Shown: positions 8,380 to 16,431 of the stretch, one piece after another
Position numbering within the stretch: the first letter of the stretch is position 1
How the letters are laid out: each line of letters opens with the position of its first letter
DNA from: Chromatiaceae bacterium
GTDB taxonomy: Bacteria > Pseudomonadota > Gammaproteobacteria > Chromatiales > Chromatiaceae
Assembly: GCA_025458165.1 (NCBI GenBank)
Contig: JALOTB010000001.1
Location: 1 to 64,000, forward strand
Reading direction: 5' to 3'
DNA: 64,000 nt
Made by a program: the position numbers and the translations under genes
Notes under the pieces: model-generated
Database searches by the model: none
The model's input: the letters and a program-made list of their open reading frames with translations, nothing else
What the model was told of the DNA's origin: nothing

Positions 8380-9233
8380 CCAACTGCCCCCTGGGCAAGG
8401 CGGGCAGCCATCCTGGCGATGTCGTCGTACAGGGTCTCCTCCTCGATGCTGAAGGTATCGAGGTTCAAATCGGCGAGCAGGGCACGGCCCTCTGCGTCCT
8501 GGACCTGGGCGAGGAACAGGCGTCGCAGCTCACGCCTTAGAGCATCCGGCAGCGCGGCGCTCGCCACCAGCGGCGGAAACCCAAAGGCCGGCGAACGCAG
8601 GATGACCCGGGTGCCGGCGGTGCGCTGGGGTGCCCGCCGGGCCAGGGTCTCCCAGACGTAGCCGTCGACGGCGGCGGCGTCGGCCAATCCCTCGGCTACC
8701 GCGTCGATGCTGCGCGGATGCCCCCAGGTGAAGAAGGTACGGCGAAAATAGTGGTCCGGGTCCTTACCGGAGGTGGTCAGCAGGAAGCGCGGGTAGAGGT
8801 AGCCCGAGTTCGAGTCCGGGTCCGCCCAGGCAAACAGCCGCCCCTGCAGATCGGCGAGCGTCTTGAGATCGGAATCCGCTGCGACGATGAGATAGGCGTG
8901 GTAGAGAGGCCGGCCCTGGAACCGAGGCACCGCGATGAGGCTCAGCTCCTTGCGGTGCTGCACATAGGGGTAGCCGCAGATCCAGCCGAGGTCGAGCCGC
9001 CCGCGCAGAAGCAGGTCGAGCAGCTCGCGGTAACGCGAGCGCTGCACGAGGACGACCGGGCGACCGAGCTGCCGCTCCAGCCAACGCGCCCAACGGTTGA
9101 GGAACCCGAGCTCGTCGTCGAGCATCACCGGGGTGACGCCGAAGCGCAGCGGCGGCGCCTCTGAGCGTGCAGACCGCACGGCCGCGGCAGCCAGGGTGGC
9201 CGTGAGAAAGGCGCGGCGGGTGCAGGATGGCAC
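8376..9233 (-). CDS. arxX: ArxX-like PhnD-family periplasmic sensor protein
   Basis: This 285-residue protein resembles PhnD-type substrate-binding proteins (LRFGVTPVMLDDELGFLNRW near the start; later DLGWICGYPYVQH and AWADPDSNSGYLYPR). No ABC permease or ATPase gene is nearby, so it is a sensor rather than a transporter, analogous to the sensor half of TtrS and to AioX/ArxX. The N-terminus CTRRAFLTATLAAAA looks like a twin-arginine signal. The GTG at 9233 is chosen because GGAGGAG lies 7-8 nt upstream; the frame stays open further upstream but has no comparable ribosome site. It starts the arxXSR operon, divergent from arxB2. Confidence 0.85.
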   Translation of the reverse strand: MPSCTRRAFLTATLAAAAVRSARSEAPPLRFGVTPVMLDDELGFLNRWARWLERQLGRPVVLVQRSRYRELLDLLLRGRLDLGWICGYPYVQHRKELSLIAVPRFQGRPLYHAYLIVAADSDLKTLADLQGRLFAWADPDSNSGYLYPRFLLTTSGKDPDHYFRRTFFTWGHPRSIDAVAEGLADAAAVDGYVWETLARRAPQRTAGTRVILRSPAFGFPPLVASAALPDALRRELRRLFLAQVQDAEGRALLADLNLDTFSIEEETLYDDIARMAARLAQGAVG

Positions 9234-9354
9234 CGTTCTCTCTCCTCCTTCCGCGGCGAGGCGTCGCTCGACCGCTTCGGGTCTCGGTGGTGGCCGGTGC
9301 GGCGCCCGATCGATGACAGGCCACCAGGGCCCGCCCGCACCGCGTTTCGTTTTC

Positions 9355-9453
9355 GTAACGCGCCGGTTCGGCGGTAACCGGCCCACGCAATCACCTGTTC
9401 TTATCCGGTTTTTCCCGGCATCAGGCAGTAATCAGGTTACCTTTTTGTAACGT
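9355..9453. promoter_or_regulatory. Candidate ArxR upstream activating region (GTAAC repeats)
   Basis: The gap between arxX and arxB2 holds GTAACG at 9355-9360, the inverted repeat CCGGTT-N7-AACCGG at 9363-9381 with an internal GGTAACC, and GTTAC-N6-GTAAC at 9436-9451. The elements share a GTAAC core and are 90-210 bp upstream of the predicted transcription start, where enhancer-binding regulators usually bind. No binding data can be read from sequence. Confidence 0.45.
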
Positions 9454-9537
9454 CACTTCCCAACTCAGGGCGCGGACCCCTGTCCCACCCGCCTGATTTA
9501 TAGCCGAAATCGGCCCTTGTGCGCGAAGCCCGTCCGG

Positions 9538-9554
9538 CTGGCACGGCCCGTGCT
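9538..9554 (+). promoter_or_regulatory. Sigma-54 promoter of arxB2ABCD
   Basis: CTGGCACGGCCCGTGCT matches the -24/-12 consensus YTGGCACGRNNNTTGCW with one mismatch and has the required GG-N10-GC spacing. Transcription would begin near 9565. The promoter fits a neighbouring gene (arxR) that encodes a sigma-54 activator. It also shows that the open frame reaching back to 9517 cannot be coding at its 5' end. Confidence 0.8.
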
Positions 9555-9606
9555 CACTCCGAGTATCGCCGAGTCATCCCCCGGCCGCCCCCCCGTTCGG
9601 GGTTGG

Positions 9607-10740
9607 ATGCGCCGGAACTTCGAGCTTGTGACCGTCCCGCAACCCATGCCCCGCACCCACCCGCTTGGCCCCGGCTCCTCGCTTCAGGTCGTGCCTGCGG
9701 CCTGCCTCCCCGACCGCTTTCCGCAGGTCGAATGCCGGCGCTGCACCGACGCCTGCCCGACCGCCGCGCTTTCCGCTCGGGGCGCTGGCCCCATCCTGGG
9801 CGACGGCTGCGTCGGTTGCGGCCAATGTGTCGCCGCCTGCCCGACCGGGGCCCTCCATGCCCCCGGCTTCCGCGTACCAGCCCCCGCGGCACCGGGGCGA
9901 ATTGCAGTCGACTGCTGGCGGGTCCCCGCGGCGGATTCGCCGAGAGGGGCCCTTCGGCTCCCCTGCCTCGGGGGGCTCTCCACCGCCGCCCTGCTGGAGC
10001 TCACGGCCGTTACGACAGACGGTGCACCCGAGCTCCTGGACCGCGGTTTCTGCCCGCAGTGCCCGGCCGGCGGCGGGGTCCACCCGGCTACCAAGCCCCT
10101 GGCAGACGCGAACCGGATCCTCGAAGGGATTGGGGTCCCCGAGGAGCGATGGCCGCGCCTCAGCAGTCACCGGCTACCGATCACTCGGATGGCGGACACC
10201 TCGGGCGAGCCGTTGTTGGAGGAGCGCCTCAGCCGCCGTGCCCTGCTCACCGGGGGTACCAACAGGCCGAAGCACCCCGCGGGCACCGCGGCGAGCAGGA
10301 CCGGCCAGCCTGAGCGCGCGCGGCTCTTCGCCGCCCTGGCAAGGCTGGCTCCGGAGCGCGAGCCGCCAGCCTGGCTCTTCCCGACGATCACCGCGAGCGA
10401 CGCCTGCGCCCACCACCAGGTCTGCGCCTCGGCCTGCCCAGCGGGGGCGATCCGGTCCTATCGGTCGGAGGGCGCAGTTGGGATCCGTTTCGATCCCACC
10501 GCCTGCACCGCCTGCGGTCTGTGCGTCGCGCTCTGCCCGGAGCAGGCCCTGACCCTCGTCGCGAGCGACCTGGCCGACTCGCCCCGGGCTCCGCGCGCGC
10601 TCACCCGACACGCCGAGCGGACCTGCCCCAAGTGCGGCGTGGCCCACCAGGGGTCAGGCGACCTCTGCCCCGGCTGCGAGAAGGACCGGGGCTTCGCGCG
10701 CGACGCCTTCCACACCCTCTTCGGCACGGCCAGCCCCTAG
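9607..10740 (+). CDS. arxB2: ArxB2-like polyferredoxin (4x[4Fe-4S])
   Basis: This 377-residue iron-sulfur protein has N-terminal clusters in ECRRCTDACPTAAL and DGCVGCGQCVAACPTGAL (C43, C46, C50 and C68, C71, C74, C78) and C-terminal clusters in CAHHQVCASACPAGA and CTACGLCVALCPEQAL. A zinc-ribbon-like CPKCG...CPGC pair is near the end. No signal peptide is evident, so it is probably cytoplasmic. It heads the arx operon, as arxB2 (arxB') does in characterised clusters, and may pass electrons or help maturation. The ATG at 9607 is preferred because a sigma-54 promoter lies upstream at 9538-9554; a later ATG at 9646 is also possible. Confidence 0.8.
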   Translation: MRRNFELVTVPQPMPRTHPLGPGSSLQVVPAACLPDRFPQVECRRCTDACPTAALSARGAGPILGDGCVGCGQCVAACPTGALHAPGFRVPAPAAPGRIAVDCWRVPAADSPRGALRLPCLGGLSTAALLELTAVTTDGAPELLDRGFCPQCPAGGGVHPATKPLADANRILEGIGVPEERWPRLSSHRLPITRMADTSGEPLLEERLSRRALLTGGTNRPKHPAGTAASRTGQPERARLFAALARLAPEREPPAWLFPTITASDACAHHQVCASACPAGAIRSYRSEGAVGIRFDPTACTACGLCVALCPEQALTLVASDLADSPRAPRALTRHAERTCPKCGVAHQGSGDLCPGCEKDRGFARDAFHTLFGTASP

Positions 10741-10816
10741 CCCGCAAGGCCGAGGGCTCACCCATCCAACCACCAGCGACGAACGACAACCACCGCAACA
10801 CCCAGAGGAGCATCCG

Positions 10817-13300
10817 ATGGAGATCCTGAAGACCCTGCTCTCCCGCCGCCGGTTCCTAAAGGCGACCGGGACCGCGAGCGCGCTCGGTGCCGCCGGCATC
10901 GGCAGCGGCCTGCTGCCCACCCTGCGCGAGGCCGAGGCGGTCCCCGCCAGCGGCCCTTCCGAGCCCCGTATCACCAAGAACATCTGCCACCAGTGCCCGG
11001 CGCGCTGCGGGATCGACGTCTACACCACCAACGGGCGTGTGCACGCCATCTACGGGACCTCGGACCACCCGATCTCCAACGGCAAGCTCTGCCCCAAGGG
11101 CCCGTTGGGTACTTACATCCTCTACGACCCGGACCGCTACAAAGGCCCAATGAAGCGGACCAACCCCAAAAAGGGCCGCGATCAGGAACCGGGGTTCGTG
11201 CCGATCTCCTGGGAGGAGGCCCTGGACACGGTCGCCGAGCGGCTGAACAACCTGCGCGACAAGGGTGAGAGCCACCGCTTCGCCCTGGTCTACGGCCGCG
11301 GCTGGGGCGCCTCCTGCGCTGGGCTTCAGGGGACCTTCGGCAAGCTCTACGGCTCGCCCAACGTCGCCATCGGCCACAGCTCGATGTGCTCGGACGGCAG
11401 CATCAAGTCCAAACAGGCGACCGACGGCAACGGCTCCTACAACGCCTACGACTACGCCCACTCCAACATGCTGCTCATGTTCGGCGTCGGGTATCTCGAG
11501 GCCTTCCGCCCCTACAACAACAACATGCAGGTCTGGGGCTATATCCGCGGGGTGAAGGTGCCCAAGACGCGGATCACCGCGATCGACGTGCACATGAACA
11601 CCACGCTCGCCGGGGCCGACCGCGCCCTGCTGATCAAGCCGGGGACCGACGGGGCCCTGGCGCTCGCCATCGCCCACGTGATCCTCACCGAGGGGCTCTG
11701 GGAGCGCTCCTTCGTCGGCGACTTCTACGATGGGAAGAACCGCTTCAAGGCGGGGCAGACGGTCGACCCGGACGACTTCGAGGAGAAGTGGGTCAAGGGC
11801 CTGGCCGAGTGGTGGAACATCGAGCTCAAGGACCGCACCCCGGCCTGGGCCGCGGAGATCACCAGCCTCAACGAGCGCGACATCCTCGCCACCGCGCGCG
11901 AGTTCGGCACCACCCGCCCGGCCATCGCGCTCTTCGAGCGCGGCGTGCACGCCCACTCGAACGGCATCCTGAACGGCATGGCTGTGCACAGCCTGAACGC
12001 CCTGGTGGGCTCGATGTTCGCCAAGGGCGGGCTGATGTACCAGATGGGGCCGTCCTACGGCGACCTGCCGGTCAATGCCGACGACTACCAGGACGACTAC
12101 GCCAAGAACGGCCCCTGGAAGGACCAGCCGCGCATCGACCTCAAGGGCCATGAGGATGGCTACCTGCTCGCCAACAACATGCTCCAGGAGCTCGGGCCGA
12201 ACTCGCTCGCGGGCAAGCCCTACAAGCTCGACACCGTCATGTTCTACCTCAGCAATCCGATCTGGACCGCCCCCAATGGCCAGGTGTGGGAAGAGGCCAT
12301 GGCCGAGCTGTTCGTCATCGACACCTCGCCCTTCCCGGGCGAGACGGCGATGTTCGCCGACCTGATCCTGCCCGATCACACCTATCTGGAGCGTCTACAG
12401 GATGCGCCGACCTACCCCTTCCAGGGCTGGCCGATGGCGCAGCTCCGGGTCCCGGCGATCAAGCCGCTGTACGACACCAAGTACTACGGCGACGTGCTGA
12501 TCGAGATCGGCAAGCGCATCAAGGGGCCGATGGGTGAGTACTACAAGGCCCTGGGTGACACCGAGAACGTGCTGCGTCATCTCGCCAAGGGCTTCGAAAA
12601 GGACCCCGGCGACAACGGCGTCAACTCCTTCGAAAGCTGGAAGGAAAAAGGCGTCTGGTACAAGAAGCCCTACCACTGGCAGCAGCGCGACGGCGAGTTC
12701 TACGAATGGGACGGCGAGGACTACAACCGGCTGATGTCCGAGGACGAGGTCAAGGAGAAGCTCTTCAAAACCGAGTCGGGCAAATTCGAGGTCCGCTCCT
12801 CCTGGCTCGAGTCCAAGGCCGACTGGATCGCGGCCAAGACCGGGCGCGATCGCTCCAAGCTCATGTTTCCCCACTGGGAGGAGCCCAAGCACCCGGGTGG
12901 TGGCGACCTCTATCTGGTGACCCCAAAGGTCGCCCTGCACGCGGAGGGGCGAGGCGCCAACACCCCGGTGGCCATCGCCAACCTGCAGCCGACGCTCGGC
13001 GGGCGCGACCAGGTTTACATCGAGATCAACCCCGTCACCGCCAAGACGCGCGGCATCGGCAACGGGGACCGGGTCCGCATCACCTCTGAGGTCGGCAGCA
13101 TCGAGGGTCATGCCAAGTACTTCGAGGGGGTGCGTCCCGACACCCTGGTCTTCCCTATGGAGCATGGCCACTGGGCCTGGGGGCGCTGGGCCAAGGGCCG
13201 CATGCCCGGTCACTGCGGCGAGGTCACGGTGAACCAGTCGGACCGGGTCACCGGCCAGTGCAGCTACTACACCACCAAGGTCCGCATCGAGCGGGCCTAA
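10817..13300 (+). CDS. arxA: Arsenite oxidase ArxA, molybdopterin catalytic subunit
   Basis: This is an 827-residue DMSO-reductase-family enzyme. A twin-arginine signal (SRRRFLKATG, residues 9-18) sends the folded protein to the periplasm. The [4Fe-4S] motif is C57-X2-C60-X3-C64-X27-C92, the spacing of ArrA/ArxA. GRGWG at 160-164 is, from memory of the Arx literature, a marker of the ArxA clade. C191 in SSMCSDG is the likely molybdenum ligand. Known ArxA proteins of about 800-830 residues oxidise arsenite to arsenate and pass electrons to ArxB and the quinone-linked ArxC. An AGGAG ribosome site precedes the ATG. Tetrathionate, polysulfide or arsenate reductase are alternatives, but the GRGWG motif and the gene order favour ArxA. 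Confidence 0.85.
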   Translation: MEILKTLLSRRRFLKATGTASALGAAGIGSGLLPTLREAEAVPASGPSEPRITKNICHQCPARCGIDVYTTNGRVHAIYGTSDHPISNGKLCPKGPLGTYILYDPDRYKGPMKRTNPKKGRDQEPGFVPISWEEALDTVAERLNNLRDKGESHRFALVYGRGWGASCAGLQGTFGKLYGSPNVAIGHSSMCSDGSIKSKQATDGNGSYNAYDYAHSNMLLMFGVGYLEAFRPYNNNMQVWGYIRGVKVPKTRITAIDVHMNTTLAGADRALLIKPGTDGALALAIAHVILTEGLWERSFVGDFYDGKNRFKAGQTVDPDDFEEKWVKGLAEWWNIELKDRTPAWAAEITSLNERDILATAREFGTTRPAIALFERGVHAHSNGILNGMAVHSLNALVGSMFAKGGLMYQMGPSYGDLPVNADDYQDDYAKNGPWKDQPRIDLKGHEDGYLLANNMLQELGPNSLAGKPYKLDTVMFYLSNPIWTAPNGQVWEEAMAELFVIDTSPFPGETAMFADLILPDHTYLERLQDAPTYPFQGWPMAQLRVPAIKPLYDTKYYGDVLIEIGKRIKGPMGEYYKALGDTENVLRHLAKGFEKDPGDNGVNSFESWKEKGVWYKKPYHWQQRDGEFYEWDGEDYNRLMSEDEVKEKLFKTESGKFEVRSSWLESKADWIAAKTGRDRSKLMFPHWEEPKHPGGGDLYLVTPKVALHAEGRGANTPVAIANLQPTLGGRDQVYIEINPVTAKTRGIGNGDRVRITSEVGSIEGHAKYFEGVRPDTLVFPMEHGHWAWGRWAKGRMPGHCGEVTVNQSDRVTGQCSYYTTKVRIERA

Positions 13301-13318
13301 GCCGGAGGAGCAACCAAC

Positions 13319-14083
13319 ATGGCAAAGTGGGGAATGGTCATCGATCTCGACAAGTGCACCGGATGCCAGGCCTGCACCACCGCCTGCACCATGGAGAACA
13401 ACCGCCTGCCGGGGGAGAACTGGCAGGACGTGCTGTTCTACACCGAGGGCACCTATCCGAACGTGAGCATGAAGTGGTTCCCGCGCCCCTGCATGCACTG
13501 CGAGCATCCGAGCTGCGTGTCGGTCTGCCCGACCAAGGCGACCTACAAGGACCCCAACGGCGGCTTCGTGCTGGTCGACTGGAACAAGTGCATCGGCTGC
13601 AAGTACTGCCAGGTCGCCTGCCCCTACGGGGTGCGCTTCTATATGGACGAGCGCGCCGTCATCCAGCCGGACATCCGCACCGTGTTCCCGAGCAACAACG
13701 ACCGGCTCTGGGATCCGCCCTACAAGGGCCCCCAGGACGACCCCAGCCGGGGCATCGGCATCCAGCCCCACGGCGTGGTCTCCAAGTGCACCTTCTGCTA
13801 CCACAAGGTGAGCAAGGCCCCCGCCGGCGCGGTGGACCTGGATGAGGACATCCGCGAGCTCAAGGAGCACGTCCCCGCCTGCGTGCGGGTCTGCCCGCCC
13901 AAGGCGCGCTTCTTCGGCGACCTGGACCACCCCGATAGCTACGTCAACAAGCTGATCGCCGACAAGCGCGGGGTGCGTCTCAAAGACGAGACCGGCAACA
14001 AGCCGCAGGTCTACTACCTCTCCGGCGGTGCCGCGGCCGCGGTGCCGGCCCTGCGCAGCATGACCGACTCGGACAAGTCCTGA
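13319..14083 (+). CDS. arxB: ArxB iron-sulfur electron-transfer subunit
   Basis: This is a 254-residue ferredoxin-like subunit of the DmsB/TtrB/PsrB type. Four cysteine groups are visible: C13-TGC-QAC-TTAC23, CMHCEHPSCVSVCP, CIGCKYCQVACPYG, and CTFC with the distant CVRVCPP, enough for four [4Fe-4S] clusters. There is no signal peptide; it is expected to be exported by riding with the Tat signal of ArxA. GGAGGAG lies 8 nt before the ATG and only 18 nt separate it from arxA, so they are one transcript. It carries electrons from the Mo site to the membrane subunit. Confidence 0.9.
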   Translation: MAKWGMVIDLDKCTGCQACTTACTMENNRLPGENWQDVLFYTEGTYPNVSMKWFPRPCMHCEHPSCVSVCPTKATYKDPNGGFVLVDWNKCIGCKYCQVACPYGVRFYMDERAVIQPDIRTVFPSNNDRLWDPPYKGPQDDPSRGIGIQPHGVVSKCTFCYHKVSKAPAGAVDLDEDIRELKEHVPACVRVCPPKARFFGDLDHPDSYVNKLIADKRGVRLKDETGNKPQVYYLSGGAAAAVPALRSMTDSDKS

Positions 14084-14095
14084 TAGGGGGATGCC

Positions 14096-15229
14096 ATGAC
14101 CAAGACCACCACCAAAGAGATCGGCACCCTGATCCTCGCCCTGATCGGCGTGGGCATCGTCGGCTACCTGGTCATGCAGACCTTGGGGGGCCAAGGCCAC
14201 GCCGCCTTCAACACCACGAACCTCGGCGTGCACTGGGGTCTGCCGATCGTCGTCTACGATTACTTCCTGCTCACCTCCACGGGCCTCGCCATGATCGCCG
14301 CGCTGGCGATCCTGTTCGGCTCGGAGACCTTCCGGCCCATCGTCAAGCGGGCGGCCTGGCTCGCGCTGGCCGGCCTGGCCGGCGGCGTGGTCGTCCTCAT
14401 GCTGGAGCTTGGGCATCCGCTGCGTGCCCTGGTGGCAATCCCGACCAGCTTCGCCTTCGAGTCGCCGCTCTACTGGAAGGCGATGACCATCGGGGTCTAT
14501 GTCCTCGCGCTGCTGATCCTCATTGCCCGCATGCTCAAGGCCGATTGGGATGCCAAGGCGCTGCGGGGCCATGCCATCCTGATCCTGGTGCTGGCGATGT
14601 TCATCACCGCGGCGGCCGGCGTCGTCTATGGCTCCAACAGCTTCCGTCCCTTCTGGGCCTCGGGCGACATCCCGGTCGCCTTTATCTTCGAGTCGCTGTT
14701 GGGGGGGCTCGCCTTCATCTACTTCTTCACCTACCTGGCCTACGCCTTCGACGCCGAGGCCATGCCCGAGGGGGTGAAGCGCCTGTTCAACGGAGCGCTG
14801 CCGGGGCTCTTCGCGCTCGCCATCTTCGTGCACCTGCTGTTCGTCCTGGCGCGCATGGTCAATGGCCTCTACGGCAACGTGGAAGGCCTGCAGGTCTGGC
14901 AGCACATGGTGACCTCACCGCTCTTCCTCGCCGAGATCTTCATCGGACTCCTGCTGCCGCTCATCCTGATGCTGCTCGCCGGCACCCGCACCCGGCCCTG
15001 GGCGCAGGCCCTCGCGGCCCTGCTGGTGATGAACGCGCTCTTGATCTCGCGCTACGAGTACATCATCGGCGGTCAGCTCGTGCCCATGTTCAAGGGCACC
15101 TGGGCCCCCGACCTGCTGAGCTACATGCCATCGACCACCGAGTGGCTTCTCCTGTTGCTGGCGATCCTGGTCTCGAACGCCATCAATGCCTTCGGCGAGC
15201 TGACGCTGCGGCTCGGCCGGGAGCGTTAG
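14096..15229 (+). CDS. arxC: ArxC NrfD/PsrC-type membrane anchor
   Basis: This 377-residue, very hydrophobic protein has about ten predicted transmembrane helices (for example GTLILALIGVGIVGYLVMQT near the start and LLLPLILMLLAGTRTRP late). It belongs to the NrfD/PsrC family, the quinone-interacting membrane subunits of molybdoenzyme complexes. In ArxABC it should hand arsenite-derived electrons to the quinone pool, which in phototrophs lets arsenite feed the photosynthetic chain. GGGGG precedes the ATG by about 5 nt and the gap to arxB is 12 nt. A perfect 30-nt palindrome follows the gene. Confidence 0.88.
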   Translation: MTKTTTKEIGTLILALIGVGIVGYLVMQTLGGQGHAAFNTTNLGVHWGLPIVVYDYFLLTSTGLAMIAALAILFGSETFRPIVKRAAWLALAGLAGGVVVLMLELGHPLRALVAIPTSFAFESPLYWKAMTIGVYVLALLILIARMLKADWDAKALRGHAILILVLAMFITAAAGVVYGSNSFRPFWASGDIPVAFIFESLLGGLAFIYFFTYLAYAFDAEAMPEGVKRLFNGALPGLFALAIFVHLLFVLARMVNGLYGNVEGLQVWQHMVTSPLFLAEIFIGLLLPLILMLLAGTRTRPWAQALAALLVMNALLISRYEYIIGGQLVPMFKGTWAPDLLSYMPSTTEWLLLLLAILVSNAINAFGELTLRLGRER

Positions 15230-15254
15230 CGCCGACCCGAGGCGCAATCCACGG

Positions 15255-15284
15255 GGTGGCGGCGGGCCTAGGCCCGCCGCCACC
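15255..15284. promoter_or_regulatory. Perfect GC-rich palindrome between arxC and arxD
   Basis: GGTGGCGGCGGGCC is followed at once by its exact reverse complement with only TA at the centre, giving up to a 14-bp all-GC-rich stem. There is no T-run, so it is not a typical intrinsic terminator; it may stabilise the arxABC message or reduce read-through into arxD. Confidence 0.55.
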
Positions 15285-15320
15285 GCGTCTTAGTCGACAC
15301 CATCACGACGGAAGCACCTA

Positions 15321-16175
15321 ATGAACGAGACCCAAACCGCCCTTGCCAAGGCCGAACTGTGCCTGTGCCTCGCGCGGGCCTTCGCCACCCCAAGCGATGC
15401 CGGTTTCCTCGCGGCCCTGCGCGATGACCTGCCCGAGGATCTAGAGGATCTCGCCACACGCCTCGGCTACCCGATCCAACCGGCGCTCGCCGAGTACCGC
15501 GCGGCGATCGAGGCGATCACGGATGCCGAGCAGCTCCTGGTCCTTTACTCGCGGCTCTTTCTGGTCCCCGGTGATCACCACCCGAGCTTGAATACCGGTG
15601 CCTACCTCGACGGCGCCATCGCGGGCGGGAGTGTGGCGATGCTCGAGGGCTGCTATGCCCGTTGTGGGCTCCAGCCGCGCAGCGACTTCCGCGACCTACC
15701 GGACCACCTGAGCGCCCAGCTCGAGCTCATCGCCTGGCTCTTCGCCGCGCATGCGCAGCCCAATGCCGAAACGCCCATGAGCGCCGAGGAGATCCTCTCC
15801 CAGTTCGTCGCGCGCTGGGTCGGTCCCTTCCGCGCCGAGCTGGACGCCGCGGGCGGTCGCTTCCGCTTGACCGACAATCCGTATCTCCACCTCGCCCGAG
15901 TGCTGGAAACGGTCGTCATGAGCGAGGTCGGCGAGGGCTTGGCCGAATCGACAGCCGACATCGGCGTCGACCCCGAGATCGCCCGCCTGCGCAGCCAGTA
16001 TGCCGGCCGCGAGATCAGTGAGGACGATATCGCCGTCATCCGAGCCCGGCTCGCCGCCGACGGGCTGCCGAGCGGGCATGTCGCCATACCCGAGGACAAC
16101 CGTGACCGCACCATGGGCTTGGCGGCCATGACCCCGCCCGGGCCGCCCTCCCACCGCGTCAACACGGCGGCCTGA
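15321..16175 (+). CDS. arxD: ArxD, TorD/DmsD-family chaperone
   Basis: This 284-residue, mainly helical cytoplasmic protein of the TorD/DmsD/NarJ family has the signature region LLVLYSRLFLVPGDHHPSLNTG (the E/Y-x-x-L-F-x-P type motif) and a conserved DHLSAQLELIAWLF helix. Such chaperones hold the Mo-enzyme precursor during cofactor insertion and proof-read its Tat signal; here the client should be ArxA. At 284 residues it is longer than a typical TorD (about 200-220), with an extended C-terminal tail after residue 220. It ends the arx operon and converges on glmS. Confidence 0.82.
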   Translation: MNETQTALAKAELCLCLARAFATPSDAGFLAALRDDLPEDLEDLATRLGYPIQPALAEYRAAIEAITDAEQLLVLYSRLFLVPGDHHPSLNTGAYLDGAIAGGSVAMLEGCYARCGLQPRSDFRDLPDHLSAQLELIAWLFAAHAQPNAETPMSAEEILSQFVARWVGPFRAELDAAGGRFRLTDNPYLHLARVLETVVMSEVGEGLAESTADIGVDPEIARLRSQYAGREISEDDIAVIRARLAADGLPSGHVAIPEDNRDRTMGLAAMTPPGPPSHRVNTAA

Positions 16176-16431
16176 GCCCCGTTGGTGGGTGCCTCCGTGC
16201 GCGGCCACGTCGCCGCGCTCCTGATCGGGCCCTGGGGCGCACCGGCTCTGGCCGAGCCCGGCGGCGAAGACTACCGGTCCAGATCGATTGCGGGGCGCTG
16301 GGCTGCGCTTGAGCACAGACCAAGACACCCTCGGGTGCACGCCCGTCGAGGCGGATCAGAGTGTATCCCCCAGGCACGCCGGACGGGACGGACTGAACTG
16401 TCCAGCGTCAAACAGCGGAGTCGGACCCCGG
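16176..16431. other. arxD-glmS convergent gap with GC hairpin
   Basis: The gap contains a perfect 7-bp stem, GCGCGGC (16199-16205) with GCCGCGC (16212-16218), around a 6-nt loop. It may slow polymerase coming from arxD but has no T-run. A frame from about 16182 encodes an apparent secretion-like N-terminus (ALLIGPWGAPALAEPGGEDY) that degenerates into low-quality sequence; I do not count it as a gene. Confidence 0.35.

Noticed and set aside
9517..9606. Extending arxB2 upstream to 9517
   Set aside because: The extension crosses a sigma-54 promoter at 9538-9554 whose start would be near 9565, so those codons would not be in the mRNA.
10817..13300. Calling the molybdoenzyme a tetrathionate, polysulfide or arsenate reductase
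   Set aside because: The family is shared, and the PhnD/HK/RR sensor resembles TtrSR, but GRGWG, the ArxB2-first order and the arxXSR arrangement fit ArxA better. A tree would settle it.
12395..14905. Minus-strand 836-codon open frame opposite arxA-arxB-arxC
   Set aside because: It is the antisense of strongly conserved arx genes; the translation is rich in low-complexity G, H, V and A with no domain. High GC makes such long shadows common.
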